A stretch of DNA of 64,000 nt from Staphylococcus pragensis (GCF_004785665.1 NZ_SRPJ01000004.1:40791-104790); one strand, 5' to 3'. Shown: positions 14,796 to 23,643, counted from the stretch's first letter. Translations and numbers: made by a program. The notes: a model not told the origin generated them from the letters alone.

Positions 14796-15350
14796 ATGAC
14801 TAAAAGAGCTTTAATTGTTGTAGATTATTCTTATGATTTTATCGCTGATGACGGCCGTTTAACTTGTGGCAAACCAGGTCAAAACATTGAAGAGTTTATC
14901 GTTAATCGCCTTGAAGATTATCAAGCTCACAATGATAATATTTTCTTTATGATGGACTTACACTACGAAAATGACGAATATCATCCTGAAACGAAACTAT
15001 TCCCTCCACATAATATTGCTGGTACGCCAGGTCGTGAATTATATGGAACCGTTAAAACTTTTTATGATAAACATAAAGATAGTGACACTATTCATTACTT
15101 AGATAAACGTCGCTATGATTCATTTTATGGAACACCATTAGATAGCTTACTACGTGAGAGAGGTATCACAGAAGTTGAAATAGTAGGCGTATGTACAGAT
15201 ATTTGTGTATTACATACCGCTGTATCTGCGTATAATCTTGGTTATCATATTGTCATTCCTAAAGACGGTGTTGCCTCTTTTAATGCACAAGGACATGAAT
15301 GGGCGTTAGGTCATTTCCAAAACTCATTAGGCGTCGAGGTAGAAGTATAA
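14796..15350 (+). CDS. Cysteine hydrolase, isochorismatase/nicotinamidase family
   Basis: 184-residue amide hydrolase. The ATG at 14796 is chosen because GAGGAAGG lies 6 bases upstream; an upstream in-frame TTG (14778) falls before that site. The triad of the family is visible: Asp10 (VVDYSYDF), a Lys in DKRRYDSFYGT (about residue 104) and Cys137 in CTDICVLHTA. Asp54 and His56 (MMDLHYEND) resemble the metal site of nicotinamidases. A PncA role feeding nicotinate to nearby PncB is likely but not proven. Confidence 0.88.
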   Translation: MTKRALIVVDYSYDFIADDGRLTCGKPGQNIEEFIVNRLEDYQAHNDNIFFMMDLHYENDEYHPETKLFPPHNIAGTPGRELYGTVKTFYDKHKDSDTIHYLDKRRYDSFYGTPLDSLLRERGITEVEIVGVCTDICVLHTAVSAYNLGYHIVIPKDGVASFNAQGHEWALGHFQNSLGVEVEV

Positions 15351-15405
15351 CCTTAAATCGTGCTAAAATAATATTAAATCTATAGGATAAGGGTGAATTA
15401 AAACT

Positions 15406-16335
15406 ATGGCAAAAACTTATATTTTCGGACATCAAAATCCAGATACTGATGCTATTTCATCAGCTATTATCATGGCGGATTTTGAAAAATTAACTGGTAA
15501 TTCTGAAGCATCTGCTTATCGTTTAGGCGATATCAATGCTGAAACACAATATGCGCTTGATCATTTCGAAGTGAAAGCACCAGAATTATTAAGTGATAAC
15601 TTAGAAGGACAAAATGTTATTCTAGTTGACCATAATGAATTCCAACAAAGTGCAGAAACAATTGCTGATGCAACAATTTTAAATGTAGTAGACCACCACA
15701 GAATCGCTAACTTTGAAACAGCAGGTCCACTATACTACCGTGCAGAACCAGTTGGCTGTACTGCAACTATTCTATATAAAATGTATAAAGAACGTGGTTT
15801 TGAAATCAAACCTGAAATTGCAGGATTAATGATTTCAGCTATTATTTCTGACAGTTTATTATTCAAATCTCCAACATGTACTGAAGAAGATGTAAATGCT
15901 GCTAAAGAATTAAAAGATATTGCTAATGTTGATTTAGATGAATATGGTTTAGAAATGTTAAAAGCAGGTGCTTCTACTACTGACAAATCTGCAGAAGAAT
16001 TATTAGACATGGATGCTAAATCATTTAACATGGGTGACTACGTAACACGTATTGCTCAAGTTAATACAGTCGATATTGATGAAGTATTAGATCGTAAAGA
16101 CGAATTAGAAAAAGCAATGTTAGAATCAAGTACTAACGAAAAATATGATTTATTTGTATTAGTAGTGACTGATATTATTAATAGTGACTCTAAAATTTTA
16201 GTTGTTGGTGCTGAAAAAGATAAAGTCGGCGAAGCTTTCAAAGTTCAATTAGATGATGGTATGGCCTTCTTATCTGGCGTTGTATCACGTAAAAAACAAG
16301 TTGTACCACAAATTACTGAAGTATTAACTAAATAA
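15406..16335 (+). CDS. ppaC: Manganese-dependent inorganic pyrophosphatase (DHH family)
   Basis: Hydrolyses pyrophosphate to phosphate in the cytosol. 309 residues, normal for family II. Metal ligands are visible in GHQNPDTDAISSA (His9, Asp13, Asp15), VDHNEF and the DHH motif VVDHHRIANFET. The C-terminal DHHA2 substrate domain ends in VSRKKQVVPQ. It starts 55 bases after the nicotinamidase-like gene, in the same direction, and is closed by a strong terminator. Confidence 0.97.
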   Translation: MAKTYIFGHQNPDTDAISSAIIMADFEKLTGNSEASAYRLGDINAETQYALDHFEVKAPELLSDNLEGQNVILVDHNEFQQSAETIADATILNVVDHHRIANFETAGPLYYRAEPVGCTATILYKMYKERGFEIKPEIAGLMISAIISDSLLFKSPTCTEEDVNAAKELKDIANVDLDEYGLEMLKAGASTTDKSAEELLDMDAKSFNMGDYVTRIAQVNTVDIDEVLDRKDELEKAMLESSTNEKYDLFVLVVTDIINSDSKILVVGAEKDKVGEAFKVQLDDGMAFLSGVVSRKKQVVPQITEVLTK

Positions 16336-16350
16336 TTTGATGTTTCATTT

Positions 16351-16383
16351 AAACTGAGTCACAATTTGTGACTCAGTTTTTTT
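16351..16383 (+). terminator. Terminator after ppaC
   Basis: AAACTGAGTCACAA/TTGTGACTCAGTTT perfect 14-base stem followed by a T run. Confidence 0.9.
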
Positions 16384-16481
16384 AATTATTTAATAATAGG
16401 GTATAAATAATATAAATTGTATTCTCTATTTATATTAAGGTAATTTATTAAAAATATTTAAAATTTAAGGAGGTCATGTGC

Positions 16482-17861
16482 TTGTCATCAATAGCGCAAC
16501 AATTTGAAAATAGTAGAACCTTTTTCAAAACACATAAAACGAAAGACGTTAAGTTCAGAAAACAACAATTAAAACAATTAAGTAAGAGTATCAAAAATCA
16601 TGAAAATGAGTTACTTGAAGCTTTAAAAGAAGATTTAGGAAAAAGTCCAGTTGAAGCTTACGCTACAGAAATTGGTATTTTATTAAAAAGTATTAAGATG
16701 GCGCGTAAAGAACTTAAAAACTGGTCAAAAACAAAACAAGTTGATACGCCTTTATTCATGTTCCCTTCTAAAAGTTACATTAAGCCTGAACCATATGGCA
16801 CAGTATTAATCATCGGTCCATTTAATTATCCTGTACAACTTGTCTTTGAACCTTTAATTGGTGCCATTGCTGCAGGAAACACTGCAATCGTTAAACCGTC
16901 TGAATTAACACCTCACGTTGCAAGTGTGATCAGTAAAATCATTGAATCAACTTTTGCACCAGAATATATCTCTACTGTTGAGGGCGGTATCGAAGAAACA
17001 CAAGCCTTAATCAATCTACCATTCGACTATATGTTCTTTACAGGTAGTGAAAAAGTTGGCCAAGTTGTCTATGAAGCTGCTAGCAAGAATTTAGTACCCG
17101 TTACACTTGAACTAGGTGGTAAATCTCCTGTCATTGTAGATGAAACTGCGAATATAAAAGTAGCAAGTGATCGTATTAGTTTTGGTAAATTTACGAATGC
17201 TGGTCAAACTTGCGTCGCACCTGACTATATTCTTGTTAACCGAAAAGTAAAAAACGAACTTATTCAAGCTTTAAAACAAAGCATACGCGAATTTTATGGT
17301 AAAGACATTCAACAAAGTCCTGATTTCGGAAGAATTGTTAATGACAAACATTTCAATAGATTAAGCGAACTATTAGCCGTTCATCAAAACGAAATAACAT
17401 TCGGCGGGAACACAGATGCAGCTGAACGTTATATTGAACCTACCATCTTAGAAGGTATTAATCCAATTTCAAAAATTATGCAGGAAGAGATTTTTGGCCC
17501 ACTCTTGCCAATTATTACTTACGATGATTTCGACGAAGCATTGGATATTATCCAAAGTAAATCAAAACCTTTAAGTTTATATTTATTTAGTGAAGATGAA
17601 AATACGACACATCGTGTATTAAATGAATTATCATTTGGTGGCGGTGCGATTAATGACACACTTATGCATTTAGCAAATCCTAACTTACCATTTGGCGGTG
17701 TAGGTGCTTCAGGTATTGGCCAATATCATGGTAAATATTCATTCGACACATTTAGTCATAAAAAATCATATATCTTTAAATCTACACGCTTAGATTCTAG
17801 TATCATTTATCCTCCATATAAAGGTAAATTTAAATATATTAAAGCCTTTTTCAAAAATTAA
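16482..17861 (+). CDS. aldH: Class 3 aldehyde dehydrogenase
   Basis: NAD(P)-dependent aldehyde oxidation, ALDH3 subgroup. A TTG start at 16482 is preferred: AAGGAGG lies 8 bases upstream, whereas the in-frame ATG at 16476 is only 2 bases from it. The resulting 459 residues are the usual staphylococcal length. Visible: cofactor-binding FFTGSEKVG, catalytic Glu in LELGGKSP, catalytic Cys in NAGQTCVAPDY, and a hydrophobic/basic C-terminus (YKGKFKYIKAFFKN) that may touch the membrane, as in other class 3 enzymes. Substrate unknown. Confidence 0.94.
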   Translation: MSSIAQQFENSRTFFKTHKTKDVKFRKQQLKQLSKSIKNHENELLEALKEDLGKSPVEAYATEIGILLKSIKMARKELKNWSKTKQVDTPLFMFPSKSYIKPEPYGTVLIIGPFNYPVQLVFEPLIGAIAAGNTAIVKPSELTPHVASVISKIIESTFAPEYISTVEGGIEETQALINLPFDYMFFTGSEKVGQVVYEAASKNLVPVTLELGGKSPVIVDETANIKVASDRISFGKFTNAGQTCVAPDYILVNRKVKNELIQALKQSIREFYGKDIQQSPDFGRIVNDKHFNRLSELLAVHQNEITFGGNTDAAERYIEPTILEGINPISKIMQEEIFGPLLPIITYDDFDEALDIIQSKSKPLSLYLFSEDENTTHRVLNELSFGGGAINDTLMHLANPNLPFGGVGASGIGQYHGKYSFDTFSHKKSYIFKSTRLDSSIIYPPYKGKFKYIKAFFKN

Positions 17862-17875
17862 AAAAGCACTTAAAA

Positions 17876-18056
17876 AAGGAGTGGGACAGAAATTAAATCA
17901 ATTTCGTCGTCCAACTCCAGCTTGCTTTATTAGTGGAATTTCTTAATGAAATTCTCTGTGCTGGGGCCCCGCTCCCCGGCAAGGATGACTTGGCTTGAAA
18001 AAAGCTTAAAATAAGCACATTTTTAAGCCAGTCAGCTACTGCCAATATATTAGCAA
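17876..18056. repeat. Staphylococcal intergenic repeat element (gagtgggacagaaat type)
   Basis: Non-coding spacer between convergent genes. It begins with the GGAGTGGGACAGAAAT motif recurrent in staphylococcal intergenic regions, has a GGAATTTC/GAAATTC hairpin near 17936-17956, and then a GC-rich CTGGGGCCCCGCTCCCC stretch that stands out from the AT-rich surroundings. No credible open frame. It may be the 3' tail of the aldH message or a small RNA. Recognised by eye from known staphylococcal elements; family assignment is not exact. Confidence 0.6.
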
Positions 18057-18086
18057 AGGCTGAGACATTTTAATTTGTCTCAGCCT
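18057..18086. terminator. Bidirectional terminator between aldH and the lactonase gene
   Basis: AGGCTGAGACA / TGTCTCAGCCT perfect 11-base stem with an 8-base loop between converging genes. Confidence 0.8.
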
Positions 18087-18097
18087 CTTTAATATTA

Positions 18098-19135
18098 TTA
18101 TTCTAAAAATCCTACATATACGCCTTCAGGAGCTGTATGTTGATTATCTTTAGGTGTAAGCTTACCAGTATTAGTGTCGCGACTAAATACAGTAACGGCA
18201 TAGTTACCTTCTTGATGAGCACACACAAGATATTCATCTGATTCTGTAATATTGAAATCTCTTGGGAACTCTCCTCCAGTTTTTACAATTTCTACCGGAT
18301 TTAGCGCTGCGCCATCTTCAGTAATAGTAAATACTGCAATGCTATCATGACCTCTATTGCTTACATATAAACTTTGTTGGTCGTGAGATAATCTGACTGC
18401 TGCTAATTTAGTATCTTCTTCAAGGTCCTCAGGAACAGTTAAATGACGTTCTATTTCTTCAAATTTCCCTTCATTATAACGCACCACACTTACATAATTG
18501 GATAATTCATGTACAACATAAGCGTATTCTCCATTTTTATGAAAAGCAATATGTCTCGGACCATCTTGATCTTTAAATTGAGAAACAGCATGCTCTTTAA
18601 AACCATTTTCACCAAATTCATAAGTAACTAATCTATCTGTGCCTAAATCTGCCGTTACTACAAATTTATTGTCAGGCGTTTCGTTTATAAAATGAACATG
18701 TGGCTGTTCTTGACGTTCATGGCTACCTGTTGGATAGTCATGAGCTAATTCTTCAATTAATTTAACTACTTCGCCAGTTTCTTTATTTAATTGATAAATG
18801 CGTGCTAGTCCAGCGCCATAAACCGCTTCAAATAAGTAATTGCCATTAGTTGAAACCGAAATATAACATCCTGTACCTTGAGTAGACTCTAAACATTTAT
18901 TAATTAATGTTAAATTACCTTCGTCATCTTTTTTAAAAGCTGCTACGCCACATTGTTCGCCTTCTTTTGTAATTGCATATAAGAAGTTTTCAGTTTGTGC
19001 TAAATATGTGGACGCTTTAATTTCGTATCCAGTTTCGACTGAATCAATTTGGCCATTATCTTCATTTAATTCGAAGCGATAAATACCCTTACCTTCTTTT
19101 TTAGTATAAGATCCAATATAACCTCTCGTTGCCAT
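18098..19135 (-). CDS. pgl: Lactonase family protein, probable 6-phosphogluconolactonase
   Basis: Seven-bladed beta-propeller of the YbhE/Pgl lactonase family, proposed to hydrolyse 6-phosphogluconolactone in the oxidative pentose phosphate pathway. The ATG at 19135 follows a GGAGGT sequence by 6 bases, so the upstream extension to 19153 is dropped; the protein has 345 residues starting [17 protein letters not shown]. Family signatures: [52 protein letters not shown]. Single gene with terminators on both sides. Enzymatic role inferred from family. Confidence 0.88.
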   Translation of the reverse strand: MATRGYIGSYTKKEGKGIYRFELNEDNGQIDSVETGYEIKASTYLAQTENFLYAITKEGEQCGVAAFKKDDEGNLTLINKCLESTQGTGCYISVSTNGNYLFEAVYGAGLARIYQLNKETGEVVKLIEELAHDYPTGSHERQEQPHVHFINETPDNKFVVTADLGTDRLVTYEFGENGFKEHAVSQFKDQDGPRHIAFHKNGEYAYVVHELSNYVSVVRYNEGKFEEIERHLTVPEDLEEDTKLAAVRLSHDQQSLYVSNRGHDSIAVFTITEDGAALNPVEIVKTGGEFPRDFNITESDEYLVCAHQEGNYAVTVFSRDTNTGKLTPKDNQHTAPEGVYVGFLE

Positions 19136-19253
19136 AAACAAACCTCCAATCATTTATTAATTTCATTTTATTAAAAGTAAGATATACATGCCAATTATTC
19201 CTACTCTAAGTTGTTATTTATACATCATATTTCAAAAAATCGGTTATTTAAAT

Positions 19254-19289
19254 AAAAAATCCAGCAACTTCATAAGAAATTACTGGATT
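19254..19289 (-). terminator. Terminator after the 57-residue membrane protein
   Basis: AATCCAG/CTGGATT stem with additional pairing inside, followed on the minus strand by six T, 16 bases past the stop. Confidence 0.75.
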
Positions 19290-19304
19290 AGTTAAATCGA
19301 TTAA

Positions 19305-19478
19305 TTAAGCATTACTGCTTTCGATATCTGAAACGATTTCTTTTGTTTTTCTTTCGATATCTTCAAAGTCTTTTTTGAAGATGTAAGCAAATGCAGCTAC
19401 ACCTACACCAATTACTAATGTAGTGATGACTACAAAGCTTAATAAGAATTTGAATAAACCTTTAATTAAATCCCACAT
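19305..19478 (-). CDS. Small single-pass membrane protein (57 residues)
   Basis: Begins MWDLIKGLFKFLLSF after a GAGGTG Shine-Dalgarno sequence. One strong transmembrane segment (about residues 8-33, FLLSFVVITTLVIGVGVAAF) is followed by a charged, coiled-coil-like tail (KKDFEDIERKTKEIVSDIES). Own terminator downstream. The layout (short N-terminus, one helix, acidic/basic cytosolic helix) suggests a small membrane-anchored partner protein. Not recognised as a named family. Confidence 0.75.
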   Translation of the reverse strand: MWDLIKGLFKFLLSFVVITTLVIGVGVAAFAYIFKKDFEDIERKTKEIVSDIESSNA

Positions 19479-19584
19479 TAAGTTTCACCTCTGAAATAAA
19501 AATAAGTGCGTTTACAATATTATATTTTATCACACTTACTGTGATGGTTAAATAGATACCTTTTTTCGTCTTATAATAATCACT

Positions 19585-19616
19585 AAAAAATGAATTTCAA
19601 AAATTTGAAAACTTCA
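19585..19616 (-). terminator. Weak terminator after the 19-residue peptide gene
   Basis: Imperfect AT-rich inverted repeat (TGAA..TTTCAAA around an AT loop) with six T on the minus strand, 24 bases beyond the peptide stop. Low stability. Confidence 0.4.
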
Positions 19617-19639
19617 TAATATTTAACTTTCATTTTAAT

Positions 19640-19699
19640 CTAAGATAACCACCAAGATTTTACTGAATCAGCCACTCGTCTATATGCTTCTGAAAACAT
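19640..19699 (-). CDS. 19-residue amphipathic peptide gene
   Basis: ATG preceded by AAGGAGGGG at 4 bases and by a consensus sigma-A promoter 44 bases upstream. The reading frame gives MFSEAYRRVADSVKSWWLS followed by TAG. As a helix it places F2, A5, V9, V13, W16, W17 and L18 mainly on one side and R7, R8, D11, K14 on the other, typical of membrane-active peptides such as phenol-soluble modulins, though it matches no PSM I know. It lies divergent from the C45 hydrolase gene. Coding status rests on the expression signals. Confidence 0.6.
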   Translation of the reverse strand: MFSEAYRRVADSVKSWWLS

Positions 19700-19742
19700 A
19701 CTACCCCTCCTTGTATTTTTAATTTTTCTTGCTATCATGTTC

Positions 19743-19771
19743 AGTATAGTAATAATTATATTAGTTTTCAA
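19743..19771 (-). promoter_or_regulatory. Sigma-A promoter for the 19-residue peptide gene
   Basis: On the minus strand TTGAAA, a 17-base spacer, then TATACT. Predicted transcript start near 19736, giving a leader of about 37 bases to the ATG at 19699. Confidence 0.7.
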
Positions 19772-19815
19772 TTAATGCTATTTTACAATATTTTTAATTT
19801 TCAGGAGGCCTTCTC

Positions 19816-20856
19816 ATGCAACAAGTGAAATCAGATATCATGACGTTTCGAGGGTCACATTTTGATTTAGGCGTTAAAACAGCTCAATGGCTTAAACAAA
19901 CGCCTTTACTAGAAAATCGTGAACGCGAATGGAAAAAACGTATGCCTCGTTTTGATATAGATGTAAATGAAACTTACTCAGTTTTTCAAACGTATGCACC
20001 GCAAATTTGGGAAGAATTAATGGGGATGCAAGAAGTACTTAATCTGCCAACGAAACAAATGATTTTAAACTTTGCTCATTACCGTTTCACTGATTTAAAA
20101 GAAAGTGGCTGTACTGTATTCCAAGGTCCAGATTACATGGTCCGCAATTATGATTACCATCCTGCTACCTACGATGGCAGATATTTATTATATCAACCTA
20201 ATGATGGAGGATTAGCGCAAATTGGACCTACGTCTCGTGTTACAGGTCGTATGGATGGCATGAATGAAGCTGGTCTTTGTATGGGGTATAACTTTATGCA
20301 TCGTAAAAAACCTGCTAATGGATTTGTCTGTTATATGATTGGTCGCTTAGTCTTAGAACATTGTAAAGATGTTGAAGAAGCGATTCAGTTTTTAAAAGAG
20401 TTGCCTCATAGAAGTTCTTTCAGCTACATTTTAATGGATAAATCTTTAAATCACGCTATTGTAGAAGTCACACCTCGTTCATTCGATGTTAGATACAATA
20501 AAGTGTGTACCAACCATTTTGAATTGTTAACACATGAGAATCGTAATTATACGACAGAATCACGCGAACGTTTAGAACGCACTGTTAATCAAGTATCACA
20601 GGACTTGGATAAATTTACTACTTTTAAACTTTTCAATGATCCTCAATATGAAATTTATAGTAAATTATTTAGAAGTTGGTCAGGTACGATACATACTTCT
20701 ATGTACGAACCGCAAAGTTTAACGGCTTGGATGACGTTAGGTGAAAATCAAGCACCAGCCTCAATTGATTTTCAATCATGGCTTGATGGTAATGAATTAG
20801 AGATTCAACAATTTACTGGCCAAATTGATACAGACTTAACATTCGCTAATTATTAA
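19816..20856 (+). CDS. C45-family acyltransferase/acyl hydrolase (NTN hydrolase)
   Basis: 346-residue protein resembling acyl-CoA:6-aminopenicillanic acid acyltransferase and linear amide C-N hydrolases. These mature by self-cleavage before an internal cysteine. The likely cut is Gly97/Cys98 in ESGCTVFQG, followed by the typical DYMVRNYDYHP strand and GRMDGMNEAGLCMGYNF motif. AGGAGG lies upstream of the ATG. No signal peptide, so it should be cytosolic. The substrate (an N-acyl amino acid, peptide or lactam) is unknown. Upstream it faces the 19-residue peptide gene. Confidence 0.82.
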   Translation: MQQVKSDIMTFRGSHFDLGVKTAQWLKQTPLLENREREWKKRMPRFDIDVNETYSVFQTYAPQIWEELMGMQEVLNLPTKQMILNFAHYRFTDLKESGCTVFQGPDYMVRNYDYHPATYDGRYLLYQPNDGGLAQIGPTSRVTGRMDGMNEAGLCMGYNFMHRKKPANGFVCYMIGRLVLEHCKDVEEAIQFLKELPHRSSFSYILMDKSLNHAIVEVTPRSFDVRYNKVCTNHFELLTHENRNYTTESRERLERTVNQVSQDLDKFTTFKLFNDPQYEIYSKLFRSWSGTIHTSMYEPQSLTAWMTLGENQAPASIDFQSWLDGNELEIQQFTGQIDTDLTFANY

Positions 20857-20860
20857 AAAA

Positions 20861-20891
20861 TGTCGACGAACTTTTGAATAGTTCGTCGACA
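20861..20891. terminator. Bidirectional terminator after the C45 hydrolase
   Basis: TGTCGACGAAC / GTTCGTCGACA perfect 11-base stem with a 9-base loop, T-rich on both sides, between convergent genes. Confidence 0.88.
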
Positions 20892-20906
20892 CTTTTATGT
20901 ACACTA

Positions 20907-21749
20907 TTATTTTATAATAATATCTTTTTTTACAGTATAAATTTCAACAATGTTCTTACTTTTTCCAACTTTTCCATCTTGGAAAGCTTTATTTTTCACT
21001 TTAATTTCTCCTGTTCCAGGATGTAATTTTAAAAGTGTATTTTTAGGTTTATCTTTATAACTCATAGTGATAGATCTATGTCTACTTGATGCTTTCAAAT
21101 CTGATTCACTATCCATATCTGTAAATTTAGGCGCCCCACGATCACAGATAAATACAGAATCTTTAACTTTCGAATTACTTACTATAACGTTACCAAGATG
21201 CGTTTTTGATTTGATATTACTAGTCAGACTATTTTCAATAAATATATCACTAGAGTCGCCCTCTATATTAAAGTTTTTTAGTTCTGACTGATTAATATAA
21301 ACATTTTCACCACCTTTATGTATGGAACCCTCATTTATTTTTAGGTCATCAAGTCTTACGTTACCCATTTCGGCATCAATCTCGAGTTTATTCAACCCTT
21401 TTTCAGGAATAGTAATATAAATGATAGATTTACTTGAATTAAAAGGATTAACATTAAAACTATAGCCTCTATTTTTTGCACGACGTTCTTTAATGTTGAT
21501 TCCATTTTTTTCAGGGAAAACTTTAATATCATTATCGCCATAATATTTCACTCTAAATTGTTTACCTTTTTTGATAACTATGTCAGAAGAATTGCTATCA
21601 ATATTAAGCGAATTTAGATTCTTACTAGTCAATTCTTTATTATATTTTAACTTCTTATACACGCCCTTATCATGGACGAACCATACTAGTGTTCCAGCTA
21701 TGAAAAAACCTATAAAAATAACTAGACCTGTAATTATCGTCTTCTTCAT
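20907..21749 (-). CDS. DUF4097-type beta-strand repeat protein, membrane anchored
   Basis: 280 residues. An N-terminal transmembrane anchor (about residues 5-26, ITGLVIFIGFFIAGTLVWFV) is followed by an extracellular domain of short repeating beta strands (SDIVIKKGKQFRVKYYG, LNKLEIDAEMGNVRLDDLKI, NFNIEGDSSDIFIENS), typical of the putative-adhesin DUF4097 family. Its ATG overlaps the stop of the DUF1700 gene by 4 bases, so the two form a translationally coupled pair. DUF1700/DUF4097 pairs commonly sit with a PadR regulator in Firmicutes; none is seen here. Function unknown. Confidence 0.8.
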   Translation of the reverse strand: MKKTIITGLVIFIGFFIAGTLVWFVHDKGVYKKLKYNKELTSKNLNSLNIDSNSSDIVIKKGKQFRVKYYGDNDIKVFPEKNGINIKERRAKNRGYSFNVNPFNSSKSIIYITIPEKGLNKLEIDAEMGNVRLDDLKINEGSIHKGGENVYINQSELKNFNIEGDSSDIFIENSLTSNIKSKTHLGNVIVSNSKVKDSVFICDRGAPKFTDMDSESDLKASSRHRSITMSYKDKPKNTLLKLHPGTGEIKVKNKAFQDGKVGKSKNIVEIYTVKKDIIIK

Positions 21750-22303
21750 TGTTTAACTCTTCCTTTAATCGTTTGAATATACCATGATAAATACTTTAAT
21801 ACGAGTTTATATAGATTTCGTGTGATAATCATTGTTATCGCGAAAAGTAAGATTCCTATGCCACAATAAGAAACACTAAAAAGGAAGTTACTAAAAGAAT
21901 CTTGAATACCTTTTAAAATACTTGAAATAATTAATATTAATGGAAGAAATATTAGAAAGATTGAAAATAGGAATACTAAAAATAAAATTCCTAGAAAGAT
22001 AATGATTGGGATTACAACAAAAACAAATGAAATGACGCCCAAACTTAAGGACGCCATGATTGCTCTAATAATGTTACGTAAATTTGGCGTAACTTTCGCA
22101 TGTGTGATTGCTTCTTTAGCTTTTAATTCTTTGCCAATTGCATGTGGTTCTCTTAAATGAGATATGATTTCCTTTTCTGATTTACCTTGCGTTTCTTGCT
22201 TAAAAAAATGGTTTTCATAGTCATCCATCAATTTATCTTTTTCTTTTGTTGGTAATTCTTTCAGTTCCATTTCTAATTCAGTTAAAAAAGTAATTTTATC
22301 CAT
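21746..22303 (-). CDS. DUF1700 family membrane protein
   Basis: 185 residues. The cytosolic N-terminal domain (MDKITFLTELEMELKELPTKEKDKLMDDYENHF) carries the DUF1700 signature LREPHAIGKELKA. Four hydrophobic segments follow between about residues 78 and 172. Family members are thought to pair with PadR-type regulators and DUF4097 proteins in envelope-stress or membrane modules. First gene of the coupled pair with the DUF4097 protein. Confidence 0.82.
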   Translation of the reverse strand: MDKITFLTELEMELKELPTKEKDKLMDDYENHFFKQETQGKSEKEIISHLREPHAIGKELKAKEAITHAKVTPNLRNIIRAIMASLSLGVISFVFVVIPIIIFLGILFLVFLFSIFLIFLPLILIISSILKGIQDSFSNFLFSVSYCGIGILLFAITMIITRNLYKLVLKYLSWYIQTIKGRVKQ

Positions 22304-22359
22304 TTCTCTTTCACATACTTTCTTAATTTGTTTATCTTTTTATTAATATTATGCAAAAG

Positions 22360-22845
22360 TTAGCGACTAAAGAATTCAATACGTTTCACAATATCATCTT
22401 TATAAAGTATAGATAATTTCATATGATTTTCCTTATCTACATAAATAATCGCGTCATACCCTTTACCAACTTTATCTTTACGATAATTATCGCCTAAATA
22501 GTTAATGGCCTCGTCTACATGATCGCCTATATGAACACCAAAGTTTGTATCAACTTTTGTATCATTCACTACGACAATACCTTTAACTTTATTATGTTTC
22601 TTTTTAACTTTAACTGTCACATTTTTATGATTTTTATCATTATAAAATTCATATCTGTCTAATTTAATATGATGATTCACAGTATAATTAGATTTATCGA
22701 ATTGTTGATTGAGTTGTATATTATTTATCTTCACATCTGTTAAATCCACTGTCTTCTCATTTTTATAAATGGTAAGACCAACGACTACCGCAAACGCTAA
22801 AATAGCAAAGATAACTGATACAACCCATCTATTCTGAATGCGCAA
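22360..22845 (-). CDS. Membrane-anchored hypothetical protein
   Basis: Not recognised. A TTG start at 22845 is preferred because GGTGAT lies 6 bases upstream; the GTG at 22857 has no Shine-Dalgarno sequence. The 161 residues begin with a transmembrane anchor (about residues 7-26, VVSVIFAILAFAVVVGL) and continue as a lysine-rich extracellular domain with an NTF2- or PepSY-like appearance (GVHIGDHVDEAINYLGDNYRKDKVG... YVDKENHMKLSILYKDD). Same strand as the DUF1700/DUF4097 pair, 57 bases upstream, so it may belong to the same unit. Confidence 0.7.
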   Translation of the reverse strand: MRIQNRWVVSVIFAILAFAVVVGLTIYKNEKTVDLTDVKINNIQLNQQFDKSNYTVNHHIKLDRYEFYNDKNHKNVTVKVKKKHNKVKGIVVVNDTKVDTNFGVHIGDHVDEAINYLGDNYRKDKVGKGYDAIIYVDKENHMKLSILYKDDIVKRIEFFSR

Positions 22846-23038
22846 AATAATCACCACTCTAATAGTATTAAATTAAATATATCATAATAATTCATTTTCC
22901 TACAAAGATATCCCAAGAATTATAAGGATAAATTTTTTTAATTTTAAAATTATTATATTTTTATCAAAAGTATTAAAAATATCAATTTTTCAAAAAACTT
23001 GATATAATAATGTAAATTTATTTTAGGAGGTTTTACTT

Positions 23039-23599
23039 ATGTCTAATTTAGAAACGTATTACAAAAAAAGCCAACCACTTGAAGATTATATTGCAGACAT
23101 GACAACAAATAAAAATAATGTCTTAGCAATATACGATGCATTTAGTATTCCTTCCAATGACAGTAAAATCGAGAGCTTAAAAAATGCTTCATTCTCAAAG
23201 GTCTTAGTGATTACAGAAGACTGGTGCGGTGATGCAATGATGAATCTTCCTATATTAACGCGTATTAGTGAATATTTAAATCTTGAAGTGCGCGTATTTC
23301 ACAGAGATGAAGACACTGATTTGATTGATCGTTATTTAACTAATGGTACAGCTCGTTCAATTCCTATCTTTATCTTCTTAAATGATAACTTTGAACAAGT
23401 TAACGTTTGGGGACCAAGAGCGCGTGAAGCTCAAGAGTTCGTCACTAATTTAAGAGCAGAGAAATTACCTGCGAAAGACGATCCAACTTACGAAGAGAAA
23501 GAAAAAGAAGTACATCAAGAGATTGTGTCAAAATATATCAATGACACTGAATTGTGGAATCAAGTGTATGATTCAATTGTTACTAAGCTGTCATTATAG
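23039..23599 (+). CDS. Thioredoxin-like family protein
   Basis: 186 residues with a thioredoxin fold of the bacillithiol-associated Thioredoxin_9 type. The active-site position reads TEDWCGDAMMNLP (about residues 59-71), so only one of the two usual cysteines is kept. A cis-proline-type stretch is at TARSIPIFIFLND. AGGAGG precedes the ATG by 7 bases and a TATAAT-like -10 sequence lies near 23004. Single gene between convergent terminators. The exact reaction is unknown. Confidence 0.83.
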   Translation: MSNLETYYKKSQPLEDYIADMTTNKNNVLAIYDAFSIPSNDSKIESLKNASFSKVLVITEDWCGDAMMNLPILTRISEYLNLEVRVFHRDEDTDLIDRYLTNGTARSIPIFIFLNDNFEQVNVWGPRAREAQEFVTNLRAEKLPAKDDPTYEEKEKEVHQEIVSKYINDTELWNQVYDSIVTKLSL

Positions 23600-23607
23600 A
23601 TATTAAA

Positions 23608-23634
23608 AAAAGTCTGGGTGATTGCCCAGACTTT
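23608..23634. terminator. Bidirectional terminator between the thioredoxin-like gene and pmtD
   Basis: AAAGTCTGGG / CCCAGACTTT stem, 6-base loop, with A and T runs on both flanks. Confidence 0.88.
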
Positions 23635-23643
23635 TTCACTAGC

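Noticed and set aside
22846..22857. GTG start at 22857 for the anchored hypothetical protein
   Set aside because: No Shine-Dalgarno sequence upstream, while TTG at 22845 has GGTGAT 6 bases away.
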